From the NCBI RefSeq assembly GCF_024749045.1, contig NZ_CP087184.1:2852001-2916000 (forward strand): a stretch of DNA of 64,000 bases. Direction: 5' to 3'. The translations under genes were made by a program, and so were the position numbers. Positions within the stretch are counted from its first letter, which is position 1; every line of letters begins with the position of its first letter. Below the pieces are notes generated by a model. It saw only the letters and a list, made by a program, of their open reading frames with translations, was not told where the DNA came from and searched no databases. The stretch comes from Pseudomonas sp. B21-028. GTDB lineage: Bacteria > Pseudomonadota > Gammaproteobacteria > Pseudomonadales > Pseudomonadaceae. This document shows positions 34,433-42,589 of this stretch, one piece after another.

Positions 34433-35203
34433 TCAAGCCTCTTTACGGGATGCGAAGAACGCGGCTTCGCTGACAATTCGATTGACCAGGCGGCCGACGC
34501 CTTCCACTTCCACCACCACTTCATCACCGGGCACCACGTCCGCCAGGCCTTCCGGCGTGCCGGTGGCGATCATGTCGCCGGGTTGCAGGGTCATGAAGCT
34601 GGACAGGTATTCGATCAGGTAGGGGACGTCGAAAATCATGTCCTTCGTGCTGCCTTCCTGGCGCAGTTCACCGTTGATCCAGGTGCGCAGCTTCAGGTTG
34701 GCCGGGTCCGGCACATCGGCGACGTCGACGATCCACGGGCCGACAGGAGTCGTGGCATCGCGGTTCTTCACCCGCAGGTTGGGGCGGTAGTAGTTTTCCA
34801 GGTAATCGCGGATCGCATAGTCGTTGCACACCGTGTAGCCGGCCAGGTAGTCCAGGGCGTCCTCGCGCTTGACGTTGCGGGCGGCTTTGCCGATGACCGC
34901 GACAAGCTCGCACTCGTAATGCATGTAGGCGACGTTGTCGGGGCGCCAGGTCTGCTGGTTGTGGCCGGTGTAGGTGCCGGGCGACTTGATGAACGCCAGG
35001 GGCTCGGTGGGCGGCTTGAAGGCCAGCTCGGCGGCGTGGTCGGCGTAGTTCAGGCCCAGGGCGAACATGCTGCCGGTGGCCGGTGGCAGCCACTCGACCT
35101 GGTCCTCGGCCAGCAGGCGACCATCGGCCAGGCGCACGGTGTTGCCGGCCTCGACGGTGACGGCGTGGACCTGGTCTTCGAAACGAATGCGCGCATGCTT
35201 CAT
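34433..35203 (-). CDS. hpaG2: Homoprotocatechuate catabolism isomerase/decarboxylase, subunit HpaG2
   Basis: FAH-fold protein of 256 residues. FALGLNYADHAAELAFKPP, MHYECELVAVIGKAARNVKR with metal-binding Glu residues, and GDMIATGTPEGLADVVPGDE. It acts with HpaG1 in decarboxylation/isomerisation of 5-oxo-pent-3-ene-1,2,5-tricarboxylate. AGGAG precedes the ATG at 35203, which overlaps the hpaG1 stop by 4 bases. In E. coli the two halves are one fused protein; here they are separate genes. Confidence 0.88.
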   Translation of the reverse strand: MKHARIRFEDQVHAVTVEAGNTVRLADGRLLAEDQVEWLPPATGSMFALGLNYADHAAELAFKPPTEPLAFIKSPGTYTGHNQQTWRPDNVAYMHYECELVAVIGKAARNVKREDALDYLAGYTVCNDYAIRDYLENYYRPNLRVKNRDATTPVGPWIVDVADVPDPANLKLRTWINGELRQEGSTKDMIFDVPYLIEYLSSFMTLQPGDMIATGTPEGLADVVPGDEVVVEVEGVGRLVNRIVSEAAFFASRKEA

Positions 35204-35877
35204 GAACGTACTCCTGGTTGCTCGGCCACAACGGTGTTGATGAGACGACCCAGGCCGCCGATGTCCACTTCGACGCGATCACCGGGTACCACGTCGACCC
35301 GGCCCTCAGGCGTGCCGGTGATCAGCACGTCGCCGGCGTGCAGGGTCATGAACTCGCTGATCTCGGCGATCAGTTGGGGGATGTTGCGAACGAAATTGGC
35401 CGTGCTGTTCTGCTGCCGTACTTCGCCGTTGACGTACAGCGTGATCGCCAGGCTGTGGGGATCGGCCACGTTGGCGCTCGGCACCAGTTCCGGCCCGATG
35501 GCGCAGAAGCCGTCCCGGCACTTGGCCTTGACGGCGGGGCGGTAGTAGCTGTCTTCCGGCAGGCTGAATTCATTGACGACGGTGTAACCAGCCACATAGT
35601 CCAGGGCCTCGGCGGCGCTGACGCGGCTGGCCGACCTGCCCATCACCACACCCAGGGCCGGGCCCGGTTGCAGTCGTTCGCCGTGGCCGGGATGAACCAC
35701 GTCGGCGTCGTGCCGGTTGCGGGTGTTGGGGGTCTTGATGAACAGCACCGGCTTGACCGGCGGCTTCTGGTAAGGCGGTTGCTCGAACTCGGCGAGGCGC
35801 TGCTTCAGCAGCCCCTGATAGTTCAGCGCGACCCCGAACAGGGTGCCGGTTGCGACGTCATGCAGGGCACGGCTCAT
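35200..35877 (-). CDS. hpaG1: Homoprotocatechuate catabolism isomerase/decarboxylase, subunit HpaG1
   Basis: FAH-fold protein of 225 residues. FGVALNYQGLLKQRLAEFEQ, KPPVKPVLFIKTPNTRN, GPALGVVMGRSASRVSAAEA and GDVLITGTPEGRVDVVPGDR. The metal-binding acid cluster of HpaG2 is replaced here (LQPGPALGVVMG), which fits the partner half of the HpaG pair. First gene of the hpaG1-G2-E operon, divergent from hpaA across a gap with two HpaR-like palindromes. Confidence 0.88.
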   Translation of the reverse strand: MSRALHDVATGTLFGVALNYQGLLKQRLAEFEQPPYQKPPVKPVLFIKTPNTRNRHDADVVHPGHGERLQPGPALGVVMGRSASRVSAAEALDYVAGYTVVNEFSLPEDSYYRPAVKAKCRDGFCAIGPELVPSANVADPHSLAITLYVNGEVRQQNSTANFVRNIPQLIAEISEFMTLHAGDVLITGTPEGRVDVVPGDRVEVDIGGLGRLINTVVAEQPGVRS

Positions 35878-35919
35878 GCTTGTCTCCTGGCGGTGCAGAG
35901 GGAGGAGGGCTCTGCGATA

Positions 35920-35958
35920 TTGTTAATGTGTTAACAGTTATAATTAAGATGTTAACTA
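35920..35958. promoter_or_regulatory. Two HpaR-like palindromes between hpaG1 and hpaA
   Basis: TAATTAAGATGTTAACTA (35941-35958) agrees at 15 of 18 bases with the feaR-upstream palindrome. A weaker copy, TTGTTAATGTGTTAACAG, is at 35920-35937. Their centres are 21 bp apart, two helical turns, so dimers would bind on one face. This is the expected control point of the hpaG1-G2-E operon. Confidence 0.6.
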
Positions 35959-36061
35959 TCGTCAAGCGTGACAGAATGATCGGTACTGGTTGCCTTCCCG
36001 GATTCGGTGCAGGATGAGCCTCGGGCGTTGCCTGAATCAGAATAAAAACGAGTACTGCGTG

Positions 36062-36967
36062 ATGACCGATCGTCAGCCGATCCCGAACATCAACATTGGC
36101 CAGGTCTACGACCAGCGCTACAGCGATGCCGAAGTGCATTACGATCGGCTCGCCAACCTGGCGGGCTTTTTCGGCCGGAACATGCCGGTGCATCGCCACG
36201 ACCGGTTCTTTCAGGTGCACTACGTCAAGAGCGGCACCGTGCGGGTGTATCTGGACGACCAGCAGTACGTCGAGTCCGGGCCGATGTTCTTTCTCACGCC
36301 GCCGACCATTCCCCATTCCTTCGTGACCGAGGCCGACAGTGACGGGCACGTGCTGACGGTGCGCCAGCAGTTGGTCTGGCAATTGATCGACGCCGACCCC
36401 GGACTCGCCCCGGCCGGTGTGCAGCTACCGGCGGCCTGTGTGGCGCTGACGCAATTGGGCCCGGAACAGGCCGGGGAAGTACGGCGGCTGGAATATTTGT
36501 TCGAGGAACTGAGCGCGGAGGTGGCGGCCGCTCGGCCGGGGCGCAGCGTGGCGCTGGACGGTTTGACCCGGTTGATCATGATCAGCCTGCTGCGGCTGTG
36601 TTCCAACTCCCTGGAAGCGCGACCGGCGCGGCATGAGGACCTGAAGATCTTCCACCGTTTCAACGAGCTGATCGAAGCGCACTACCTGCAACATTGGCCG
36701 CTGTCGCGCTATGCCGAGGGCATCGGGGTGACCGAGGCGCGCCTCAACGACGTGTGTCGACGCATTGCCGACCTGCCTTCCAAGCGACTGATCATGGAGC
36801 GGTTGATGCAAGAGGCCAAACGCCTGCTGCTGTTCACCGGCAGCTCGGCCAACGAAATCTGCTACCAGCTCGGGTTCAAGGACCCGGCCTATTTCAGCCG
36901 GTTTTTCCAGCGCTATGCCCAGCTCACTCCGGGGGAGTATCGCCAGCGGCAGTCGGGGTTGCGCTGA
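36062..36967 (+). CDS. hpaA: AraC-family activator HpaA of the 4-HPA pathway
   Basis: Protein of 301 residues. An N-terminal cupin sensor domain (RNMPVHRHDRFFQVHYVKSG, YVESGPMFFLTPPTIPHSF) is followed by a C-terminal AraC helix-turn-helix pair (GIGVTEARLNDVCRRIADLP, CYQLGFKDPAYFSRFFQRYA). This is the layout of HpaA, which activates the HPA hydroxylase operon with 4-HPA. The ATG at 36062 is chosen; the upstream ATG at 36014 is possible. Divergent from hpaG1. Confidence 0.83.
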   Translation: MTDRQPIPNINIGQVYDQRYSDAEVHYDRLANLAGFFGRNMPVHRHDRFFQVHYVKSGTVRVYLDDQQYVESGPMFFLTPPTIPHSFVTEADSDGHVLTVRQQLVWQLIDADPGLAPAGVQLPAACVALTQLGPEQAGEVRRLEYLFEELSAEVAAARPGRSVALDGLTRLIMISLLRLCSNSLEARPARHEDLKIFHRFNELIEAHYLQHWPLSRYAEGIGVTEARLNDVCRRIADLPSKRLIMERLMQEAKRLLLFTGSSANEICYQLGFKDPAYFSRFFQRYAQLTPGEYRQRQSGLR

Positions 36968-37090
36968 AATCTATCCTCGCTAAATCCCCTCGCCACAAAC
37001 CGGCGGCAAATTTGATCAAGCGACCCTGCTTCTTGCAGCGACCTGCCCACGCCACTAAGCTGCCCACTCGTCCATCCAAGCAGTCCGAAC

Positions 37091-37513
37091 ATGGCCAACC
37101 CCAGACCTTCATTGACGCTGACGCTACTGCAGGCCCGCGAAGCGGCCATGGCGTTTTTCCGCCCGGCGTTGAACCAGCACGACCTCACCGAGCAGCAATG
37201 GCGGGTGATCCGCATCCTGCATCAGCAAGGTGAGCTGGAAAGCCACCAGCTCGCCCAGCAGGCCTGCATCCTCAAACCGAGCATGACCGGCGTGCTCAGT
37301 CGCCTGGAGCGCGATGGCCTGGTGTGCCGGCAGAAATCCAGCCAGGACCAGCGTCGGGTGTTCGTTAGCCTGACCGAACGCGGCCAGCAATGCTTCGTGT
37401 CCATGAGCGAGGGGATGGAAGGCAACTATCGGCGGATCGAAGAGCAGTTCGGCGAAGAAAAGATGCAGCAACTGCTGGCGTTGCTCAATGAGCTGAAGAA
37501 TATCAAGCCTTGA
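37091..37513 (+). CDS. hpaR: MarR-family repressor HpaR, copy 2
   Basis: Protein of 140 residues, the same length as the copy at 27853. It shares the N-terminal block SLTLTLLQAREAAM, LTEQQWRVIRIL, ACILKPSMTGVL and the QDQRRV wing; differences cluster in the recognition-wing region and C-terminus. No TAGTTAAC-type palindrome was seen before it, unlike copy 1. A fragment of the GTGGCGAGGGGAT repeat lies at 36977-36999. Which copy controls the hpa genes cannot be told from sequence. Confidence 0.82.
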   Translation: MANPRPSLTLTLLQAREAAMAFFRPALNQHDLTEQQWRVIRILHQQGELESHQLAQQACILKPSMTGVLSRLERDGLVCRQKSSQDQRRVFVSLTERGQQCFVSMSEGMEGNYRRIEEQFGEEKMQQLLALLNELKNIKP

Positions 37514-37557
37514 GGACGCAGACGCCTCTGTAGCCTGCGGGGCTCCTGCCACCAGGA

Positions 37558-38451
37558 TCAGCTCAGCCGTTCCTGCTCGAGTAAAGCCTCGATCACCTGT
37601 AAACAGTGATTCAACCCCGGCGATACATCGCCCGCACGCCTGCTGAGAATAATCGGCGATGTGGCGTTGTTTTCCAGCAATGGCGTGAAACCGATGTCGT
37701 CGCGGTGCAGCAATTGCACCGAGGCCGGCACCAACGTGACGCCGATTCCCGCACCCACCAGGCCAATGGCCGTCTGCAGCTCGTTGGTCCATTGGGCGAC
37801 GTTGATGTGCACGCCATAGGATTCAAACAGTGCGATCACATGATCAGCGTAGCTCGGTCTCGGGTTACCCGGGTAAAGCACGAAAGGTTCGTTCGCCAGG
37901 TCGCGAAGGCTGACAGGCCGGGCGAGCAGCGGATGACCGGCGGGCAGGGCCACCACCAGTCGGTCCTCTGCCAGCACGGTCTGGAGAATCGCGGGATCGT
38001 CTATGCGAATGCGCCCGAAGCCGACATCGATTCGCCCCGCCTTGAGTGCTTGTATCTGCTGCAGCGTCGTCATTTCCGAAAGCCCCAACTCCAGCGCCAG
38101 GGGCTCACCGCTGCGCAGGCGACGAATCAGTTCCGGCAGCACGCCGTAGAGTGTCGAGGGTGCAAACCCGATGCCCAGCCAGGTTTTTTCGCCCAGGCCG
38201 ATGCGGCGCGTGTTGTCGCATACCTTGCCCAATTGTTCGAGCAGCACGCTGGAGTGCTCATGGAAGAAGCGCCCGGCTTCGGTCAGTCGCAGCGGCCGTC
38301 CCCGCTCCAACAGCAGAACCCCCAGTTCGTCCTCCAGTTGTTGGATCTGCCGACTCAACGGCGGTTGGGCGATGTGCAACAGCTCGGCGGCACGGGTGAA
38401 GTTGAGGGTCTGGGCCAACACCTGAAAGTAACGCAAGTGACGCAGTTCCAT
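37558..38451 (-). CDS. catR: LysR-family regulator CatR
   Basis: Protein of 297 residues. The N-terminal helix-turn-helix is MELRHLRYFQVLAQTLNFTR AAELLHIAQPPLSRQIQQLE (two adjoining segments); the effector domain shows LGIGFAPSTLYGVLPELIRR. CatR activates catBC in answer to cis,cis-muconate. It is divergent from catB across a 126-bp gap with an ATAC-N7-GTAT site. Confidence 0.87.
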   Translation of the reverse strand: MELRHLRYFQVLAQTLNFTRAAELLHIAQPPLSRQIQQLEDELGVLLLERGRPLRLTEAGRFFHEHSSVLLEQLGKVCDNTRRIGLGEKTWLGIGFAPSTLYGVLPELIRRLRSGEPLALELGLSEMTTLQQIQALKAGRIDVGFGRIRIDDPAILQTVLAEDRLVVALPAGHPLLARPVSLRDLANEPFVLYPGNPRPSYADHVIALFESYGVHINVAQWTNELQTAIGLVGAGIGVTLVPASVQLLHRDDIGFTPLLENNATSPIILSRRAGDVSPGLNHCLQVIEALLEQERLS

Positions 38452-38476
38452 GAAGCCCCCTGAGGTTGATGGTTAA

Positions 38477-38491
38477 ATACTTTAAAGGTAT
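38477..38491. promoter_or_regulatory. Candidate CatR binding site
   Basis: ATAC-TTTAAAG-GTAT is an inverted repeat of the LysR T-N11-A form in the catR-catB divergent gap, the known kind of place for CatR binding. Confidence 0.55.
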
Positions 38492-38577
38492 CAAGCGAGA
38501 CCAATTCTATATTGGCCCCCCGAAAAAAGCCGTATGAGAATCAGCGTCAGAACCTCAAGAACCTGACGGGTATCGAA

Positions 38578-39726
38578 ATGCTAGCTGCTGCCATTGAATC
38601 GATCGAGACGATCATCGTCGATCTGCCCACCATCCGCCCTCACAAACTGGCGATGCACACCATGCAGAACCAGACCCTGGTGCTCATTCGCCTGCGTTGC
38701 GCCGACGGTATTGTCGGCATTGGCGAATCCACCACAATCGGCGGCCTGGCGTATGGCAATGAAAGCCCCGACAGCATCAAGACCAATATCGATCGGTATT
38801 TCGCACCCCTGTTGATCGGCCAGGACAGTTGCAATGTCAATGCCGCGATGTTGCGACTGGAGCGCAGTATCCGTGGCAACACATTCGCCAAGTCCGGCAT
38901 TGAAACCGCGTTGCTCGATGCTCAGGGCAAGCGTCTGGAAATGCCTGTCAGCGAACTGCTGGGCGGCCGTGTTCGTGATGCCCTGCCGGTGGCCTGGACC
39001 CTCGCCAGCGGTGACACCGCCAAGGACATCGCGGAAGCGGAGCGAATGCTCGACCTGCGGCGGCATCGGATCTTCAAGTTGAAGATCGGTGCCGGCGAGG
39101 TCAATCGCGACCTGTCCCATGTCATCGCGATCAAAAAGGCTTTGGGTGACCGTGCCAGTGTCCGGGTCGATGTCAATCAGGCCTGGGACGAGGCGATTGC
39201 CGTACGGGCGTGTCGAGTGCTTGCCAGCAACGGCATCGATCTGATCGAGCAACCGATCTCGCGCAACAACCGTGCGGGCATGGCGCGCCTGAATGCCGTG
39301 AGTCCTGCCCCGATCATGGCGGACGAGTCGATCGAATGCGTGGAGGACGCCTTCAACCTGGCACGCGAAGGTGCCGCGTCGGTGTTCGCCTTGAAAATCG
39401 CCAAGAACGGTGGGCCGCGGGCTGTGCTGCGAACGGCGGCTATCGCCGAGGCGGCAGGCATCGGCCTGTATGGCGGCACGATGCTCGAAGGCGGTATCGG
39501 CACGTTGGCCTCGGCCCATGCGTTCATCACGTTGAATGCGCTGGGTTGGGATACCGAATTGTTCGGACCACTGCTGCTGACCGAAGACATTTTGGCCGAA
39601 CCGCCCATCTACCGTGACTTTCAGTTGCACGTACCGCAAGCACCGGGGTTGGGGCTGCGCCTGGATGAAGAGCGCCTGGCTTTTTTCCGTCGTGACAAAA
39701 CCACTGTCTCCATTCAACAAGCCTGA
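38578..39726 (+). CDS. catB: Muconate cycloisomerase
   Basis: Enolase-superfamily enzyme of 382 residues. The capping domain ends in GNTFAKSGIETALLDAQGKR. The catalytic Lys pair is in HRIFKLKIGAG, metal ligands are RVDVNQAW, LIEQPI and ADESIE, and the second Lys is in FALKIAKNGG. It turns cis,cis-muconate into muconolactone with Mn2+. The ATG at 38578 (MLAAAIESIET) was chosen. First gene of catBCA. Confidence 0.92.
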   Translation: MLAAAIESIETIIVDLPTIRPHKLAMHTMQNQTLVLIRLRCADGIVGIGESTTIGGLAYGNESPDSIKTNIDRYFAPLLIGQDSCNVNAAMLRLERSIRGNTFAKSGIETALLDAQGKRLEMPVSELLGGRVRDALPVAWTLASGDTAKDIAEAERMLDLRRHRIFKLKIGAGEVNRDLSHVIAIKKALGDRASVRVDVNQAWDEAIAVRACRVLASNGIDLIEQPISRNNRAGMARLNAVSPAPIMADESIECVEDAFNLAREGAASVFALKIAKNGGPRAVLRTAAIAEAAGIGLYGGTMLEGGIGTLASAHAFITLNALGWDTELFGPLLLTEDILAEPPIYRDFQLHVPQAPGLGLRLDEERLAFFRRDKTTVSIQQA

Positions 39727-39737
39727 GGAGGAACGTC

Positions 39738-40028
39738 ATGCTGTTTCACATAAAGATGAGCGTGAACCTGCCGCTCGACATGGACCCCGACCGCGCCGCG
39801 CAGCTCAAGGCCGACGAGAAAGCCCTGGCCCAGCGCCTGCAACAACAAGGCAAATGGCGGCATCTCTGGCGCATCGCCGGGCTCTATGCCAACTACAGCG
39901 TGTTCGATGTCGACAGCGTCCAAGAGCTGCACGACCTGCTCATGCAACTGCCGCTGTACCCCTACATGACGATCGAGGTCGCGCCGCTGTGCCGACATCC
40001 TTCTTCCATTCACGAAGATGATCGCTGA
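39738..40028 (+). CDS. catC: Muconolactone Delta-isomerase
   Basis: Protein of 96 residues, the family length, starting MLFHIKMSVNLPLDMDPDRA and with WRIAGLYANYSVFDVDSVQE and PLYPYMTIEVAPLCRHPSS. It turns muconolactone into 3-oxoadipate enol-lactone. GAGGAGG precedes its ATG, 11 bp after catB. Confidence 0.94.
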   Translation: MLFHIKMSVNLPLDMDPDRAAQLKADEKALAQRLQQQGKWRHLWRIAGLYANYSVFDVDSVQELHDLLMQLPLYPYMTIEVAPLCRHPSSIHEDDR

Positions 40029-40078
40029 GTTCACCGCGCCTTGGCGCTACTCTAATAAATACAAGATGAGGATTAATC

Positions 40079-41008
40079 ATGAGCATCAATATTTCCGCGA
40101 CGACCGAAGTCCAGAAGTTTCTCGAAGAAGTCAGCGGGCTGGATAACGCCAACGGTAATCCGCGCACCAAGACCATCGTGTATCGGCTGCTGCGGGACGT
40201 GGTGAATATCATTGAAGACCTGGACGTGACGCCTGAGGAGTTCTGGAAGGCTGTCAACTTTCTCAATGTTCTGGGCACGCGGCGGGAAGCCGGGTTGCTG
40301 GCGGCCGGGCTCGGCCTGGAGCACTACCTGGACTTGCTGATGGATGCCGAGGACGCGCAGGCTGGTAAAACCGGCGGTACGCCGAGAACCATCGAAGGCC
40401 CGCTGTATGTGGCCGGCGCGCCGCTGTCGAACTTCGAGGCGCGACTCGATGACGGTACGGATCCAGGTGTCGTGTTGTTCATGCGGGGGCAGGTGCTCAA
40501 CACCGCCGGCGAACCGCTCGCCGGTGCGGTTGTGGATGTGTGGCACGCTAACACCGGCGGCACCTATTCGTACTTCGATACGACCCAGTCAGAATTCAAC
40601 CTGCGCCGGCGTATCGTCACCGATGCCCAGGGCCGATATCGCTTCCGCAGCATCGTGCCATCGGGTTACGGTTGCCCGCCGGACGGCCCGACCCAGCAGT
40701 TGCTGGATCAACTGGGCCGGCACGGGCAGCGCCCGGCACATGTCCATTTCTTTATCTCGGCGCCGGATCATCGTCACCTGACCACCCAGATCAATCTCGA
40801 CGGCGACCAATACCTGCATGACGATTTTGCCTACGCGACTCGCGATGAATTGATCGCCAAGATCACCTTCAGCGAGGATCAGGATCGGGCCAAAGCCTTG
40901 GGCGTAAGCGGTCGCTTTGCTGAAATCGAGTTTGATTTCACCTTGCAATCCACCGCGCAGCCCGAGGAGCAGCAGCGTCGCGAGCGGATTCGTGCCTTGG
41001 AAGATTGA
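40079..41008 (+). CDS. catA: Catechol 1,2-dioxygenase
   Basis: Intradiol dioxygenase of 309 residues. Iron ligands are seen as a Tyr in YRFRSIVPSGYGCPP and the His pair of RPAHVHFFISAP; the N-terminal helical linker region is present. It cleaves catechol to cis,cis-muconate. It follows catC by 50 bp and is closed by a hairpin terminator. It takes catechol from the anthranilate dioxygenase encoded at 49-52 kb. Confidence 0.94.
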   Translation: MSINISATTEVQKFLEEVSGLDNANGNPRTKTIVYRLLRDVVNIIEDLDVTPEEFWKAVNFLNVLGTRREAGLLAAGLGLEHYLDLLMDAEDAQAGKTGGTPRTIEGPLYVAGAPLSNFEARLDDGTDPGVVLFMRGQVLNTAGEPLAGAVVDVWHANTGGTYSYFDTTQSEFNLRRRIVTDAQGRYRFRSIVPSGYGCPPDGPTQQLLDQLGRHGQRPAHVHFFISAPDHRHLTTQINLDGDQYLHDDFAYATRDELIAKITFSEDQDRAKALGVSGRFAEIEFDFTLQSTAQPEEQQRRERIRALED

Positions 41009-41029
41009 TCGTTCAGTGATGTCTTATCG

Positions 41030-41064
41030 AGCCACGGGAGGATTGCCTTCCGTGGCTTTTTCTT
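41030..41064 (+). terminator. Rho-independent terminator of catBCA
   Basis: Stem AGCCACGG (41030-41037) / CCGTGGCT (41050-41057) with a 12-base loop, followed by TTTTTCTTT. It ends the cat operon before the convergent AraC gene. Confidence 0.85.
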
Positions 41065-41134
41065 TGTGCGATGCTTGATGGTCGGAGAACTTGGTTCAGC
41101 GAACGCCGCGGCGCGATTGTCGAGGGTCTTGCGA

Positions 41135-42163
41135 TCAGTTGCGGAACCTGAGGGTGGTCGACGGAGCCTCGCCGTAGCGTTTTTTATATTCCTGTGCAAA
41201 CCGGCCCAAGTGAGCGAAACCCCATTTGAAGGCGATGTCCGTCACGGATGCGTCCTGCTGTTGGCTGCTGAGTTCAAGGTGCACTTGTTCCAGGCGCAGA
41301 TTGCGCAAGTAAGCCATGGGCGTGGTGTCGCAGAAGTCGCGAAAACCGGCAAAGAGTGTGCGGACGCTCACGCCAGCGTGTTCGGCGAGTTGCTCGACAC
41401 TCAAGGGCTGGTCGGCATGCGCACGCATGTATTCTTCGGTTCGCTTGACGAAATGGGGCAGTAGCGCCTTGGGCTTGCCGGCGCTGTCCAAGCGTTCCCG
41501 AAGGTTGTTCGGTTGGCCATACACCAAGGCATTGATCAGCATGGACTCGAACTGCTTGAGCACCAGCGAGTAGTGCAGGGGATGGTCATCCAGCTTGATT
41601 GCATCGGCCAGTACCGTGATCAACTGCAGAAAGTAATGTCCCCCCTGCGTGGTGAGGTCCAGATCCGGATTGAATTCCAGCGGCCTGTCCAATGCGTGGC
41701 CCAAATGCTGGACGCAATGGTATTCGACTTCACTGCGCTCAATCCGCAATGCCAACTGAGGCGCATGGGCGTCCCAGCTCATGGACACCGGCAGAGTGGG
41801 CGATATCAGCGAGGCCCGTTCCGGCGACGAGATGAAATCGTGCCCGGCGCATTGAATCCGTGCCCGTCCCTGGATCGGGATCTGAATCAGGAAAAAGTCT
41901 TCCAGGCGGCCCGGATCGATGCTCACGTTCACGCCATATTCCAAACGGTTCAAGGACAGGCGCCCTCGATTGATGTGGTGCATCCGGGCGCTGATGCGTT
42001 CGGTACCGTCAAGGCAGCGCAGTTCGTGTTTCTTGAAGACGCCACTGACACCCTCGCGGATGCTGTCCAGATCATTGAGCAGGAACAACTGGTTTGCCGG
42101 AGTGAACAGTGACGCATTGTCGAACAGGCTGGCGCAGCGCTGCGCGATGAGATTCTGGCTCAT
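41135..42163 (-). CDS. AraC/XylS-family regulator, candidate indole-operon activator (IifR-like)
   Basis: Protein of 342 residues. An AraC_binding_2-type sensor domain (LDGTERISARMHHINRGRLS, FFLIQIPIQGRARIQCAGHD) is followed by two helix-turn-helix motifs (QLAEHAGVSVRTLFAGFRDF, DIAFKWGFAHLGRFAQEYKK), as in BenR/XylS. The ATG at 42163 follows GAGGTGACC. It is divergent from the LRAT/iif operon, and the gap has two pairs of direct repeats around CCGGAT. A role as the indole-operon activator is inferred; a BenR-like role on catBCA is the main alternative. Confidence 0.8.
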   Translation of the reverse strand: MSQNLIAQRCASLFDNASLFTPANQLFLLNDLDSIREGVSGVFKKHELRCLDGTERISARMHHINRGRLSLNRLEYGVNVSIDPGRLEDFFLIQIPIQGRARIQCAGHDFISSPERASLISPTLPVSMSWDAHAPQLALRIERSEVEYHCVQHLGHALDRPLEFNPDLDLTTQGGHYFLQLITVLADAIKLDDHPLHYSLVLKQFESMLINALVYGQPNNLRERLDSAGKPKALLPHFVKRTEEYMRAHADQPLSVEQLAEHAGVSVRTLFAGFRDFCDTTPMAYLRNLRLEQVHLELSSQQQDASVTDIAFKWGFAHLGRFAQEYKKRYGEAPSTTLRFRN

Positions 42164-42231
42164 GGTCACCTCAGTTGCATGCACGGTTTCAAGGCATGTC
42201 GCACAGGGGTGTTACGCCGATTCTGCAGGAT

Positions 42232-42260
42232 CCGGATGATCGCTGCGGTATCTGGATAAC
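42232..42260. promoter_or_regulatory. Direct repeat pair A (CCGGAT-type) near the AraC gene
   Basis: CCGGATGAT at 42232-42240 and CTGGATAAC at 42252-42260 are imperfect direct repeats exactly 20 bp apart, 69 to 97 bp before the AraC start. Tandem half-sites two helical turns apart are typical of AraC/XylS operators. Autoregulation of the AraC gene is inferred. Confidence 0.45.
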
Positions 42261-42482
42261 CCGTGCGCATGTCTGTTTCTTTTTGTGCCCTTAATGGGTC
42301 GTTCACCTGAAAAAGCAATTGACGTGCCAGGCGGCTACGGCGCGCTCAGGCTGCGCGCCCGCGTAGCGGATGACTCCTAGAATCCCCCCGTCTGCCTTGG
42401 GCGTCCAACTTTTTTTGGGACCTGAGCCCGATGCCTGGCGGCGTATTGAGCAGGCCAGGTACCTCTCACATTTGCGCAGTCA

Positions 42483-42513
42483 CCGGACAGTGTCTGCGTC
42501 AGCCGGATAGTGT
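42483..42513. promoter_or_regulatory. Direct repeat pair B (CCGGAYAGTGT) before the indole operon
   Basis: CCGGACAGTGT at 42483-42493 and CCGGATAGTGT at 42503-42513 differ in one base and are 20 bp apart, ending 76 bp before the LRAT gene. The same CCGGATAG core is found in tandem before antA at 52022-52052. The rest of the 42164-42589 gap (426 bp) holds no gene; a GC-rich hairpin lies near 42333-42369 and a T run near 42410. Confidence 0.6.
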
Positions 42514-42589
42514 GCCCGAGGGGTGGGGCGCAGCCTGTATTCAACACTTGTCGATCCACTGACGCCGCCAGACGGCGAGGTTGAACGCC

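Noticed and set aside
32988..34622. Plus-strand open frame of 544 codons opposite hpaE
   Set aside because: Antisense to a clear aldehyde dehydrogenase; composition typical of a shadow frame.
42333..42369. GC-rich imperfect hairpin in the AraC-iif gap as a terminator or riboswitch
   Set aside because: There is no U tract directly after it and no conserved aptamer pattern; it may be chance in GC-rich DNA.
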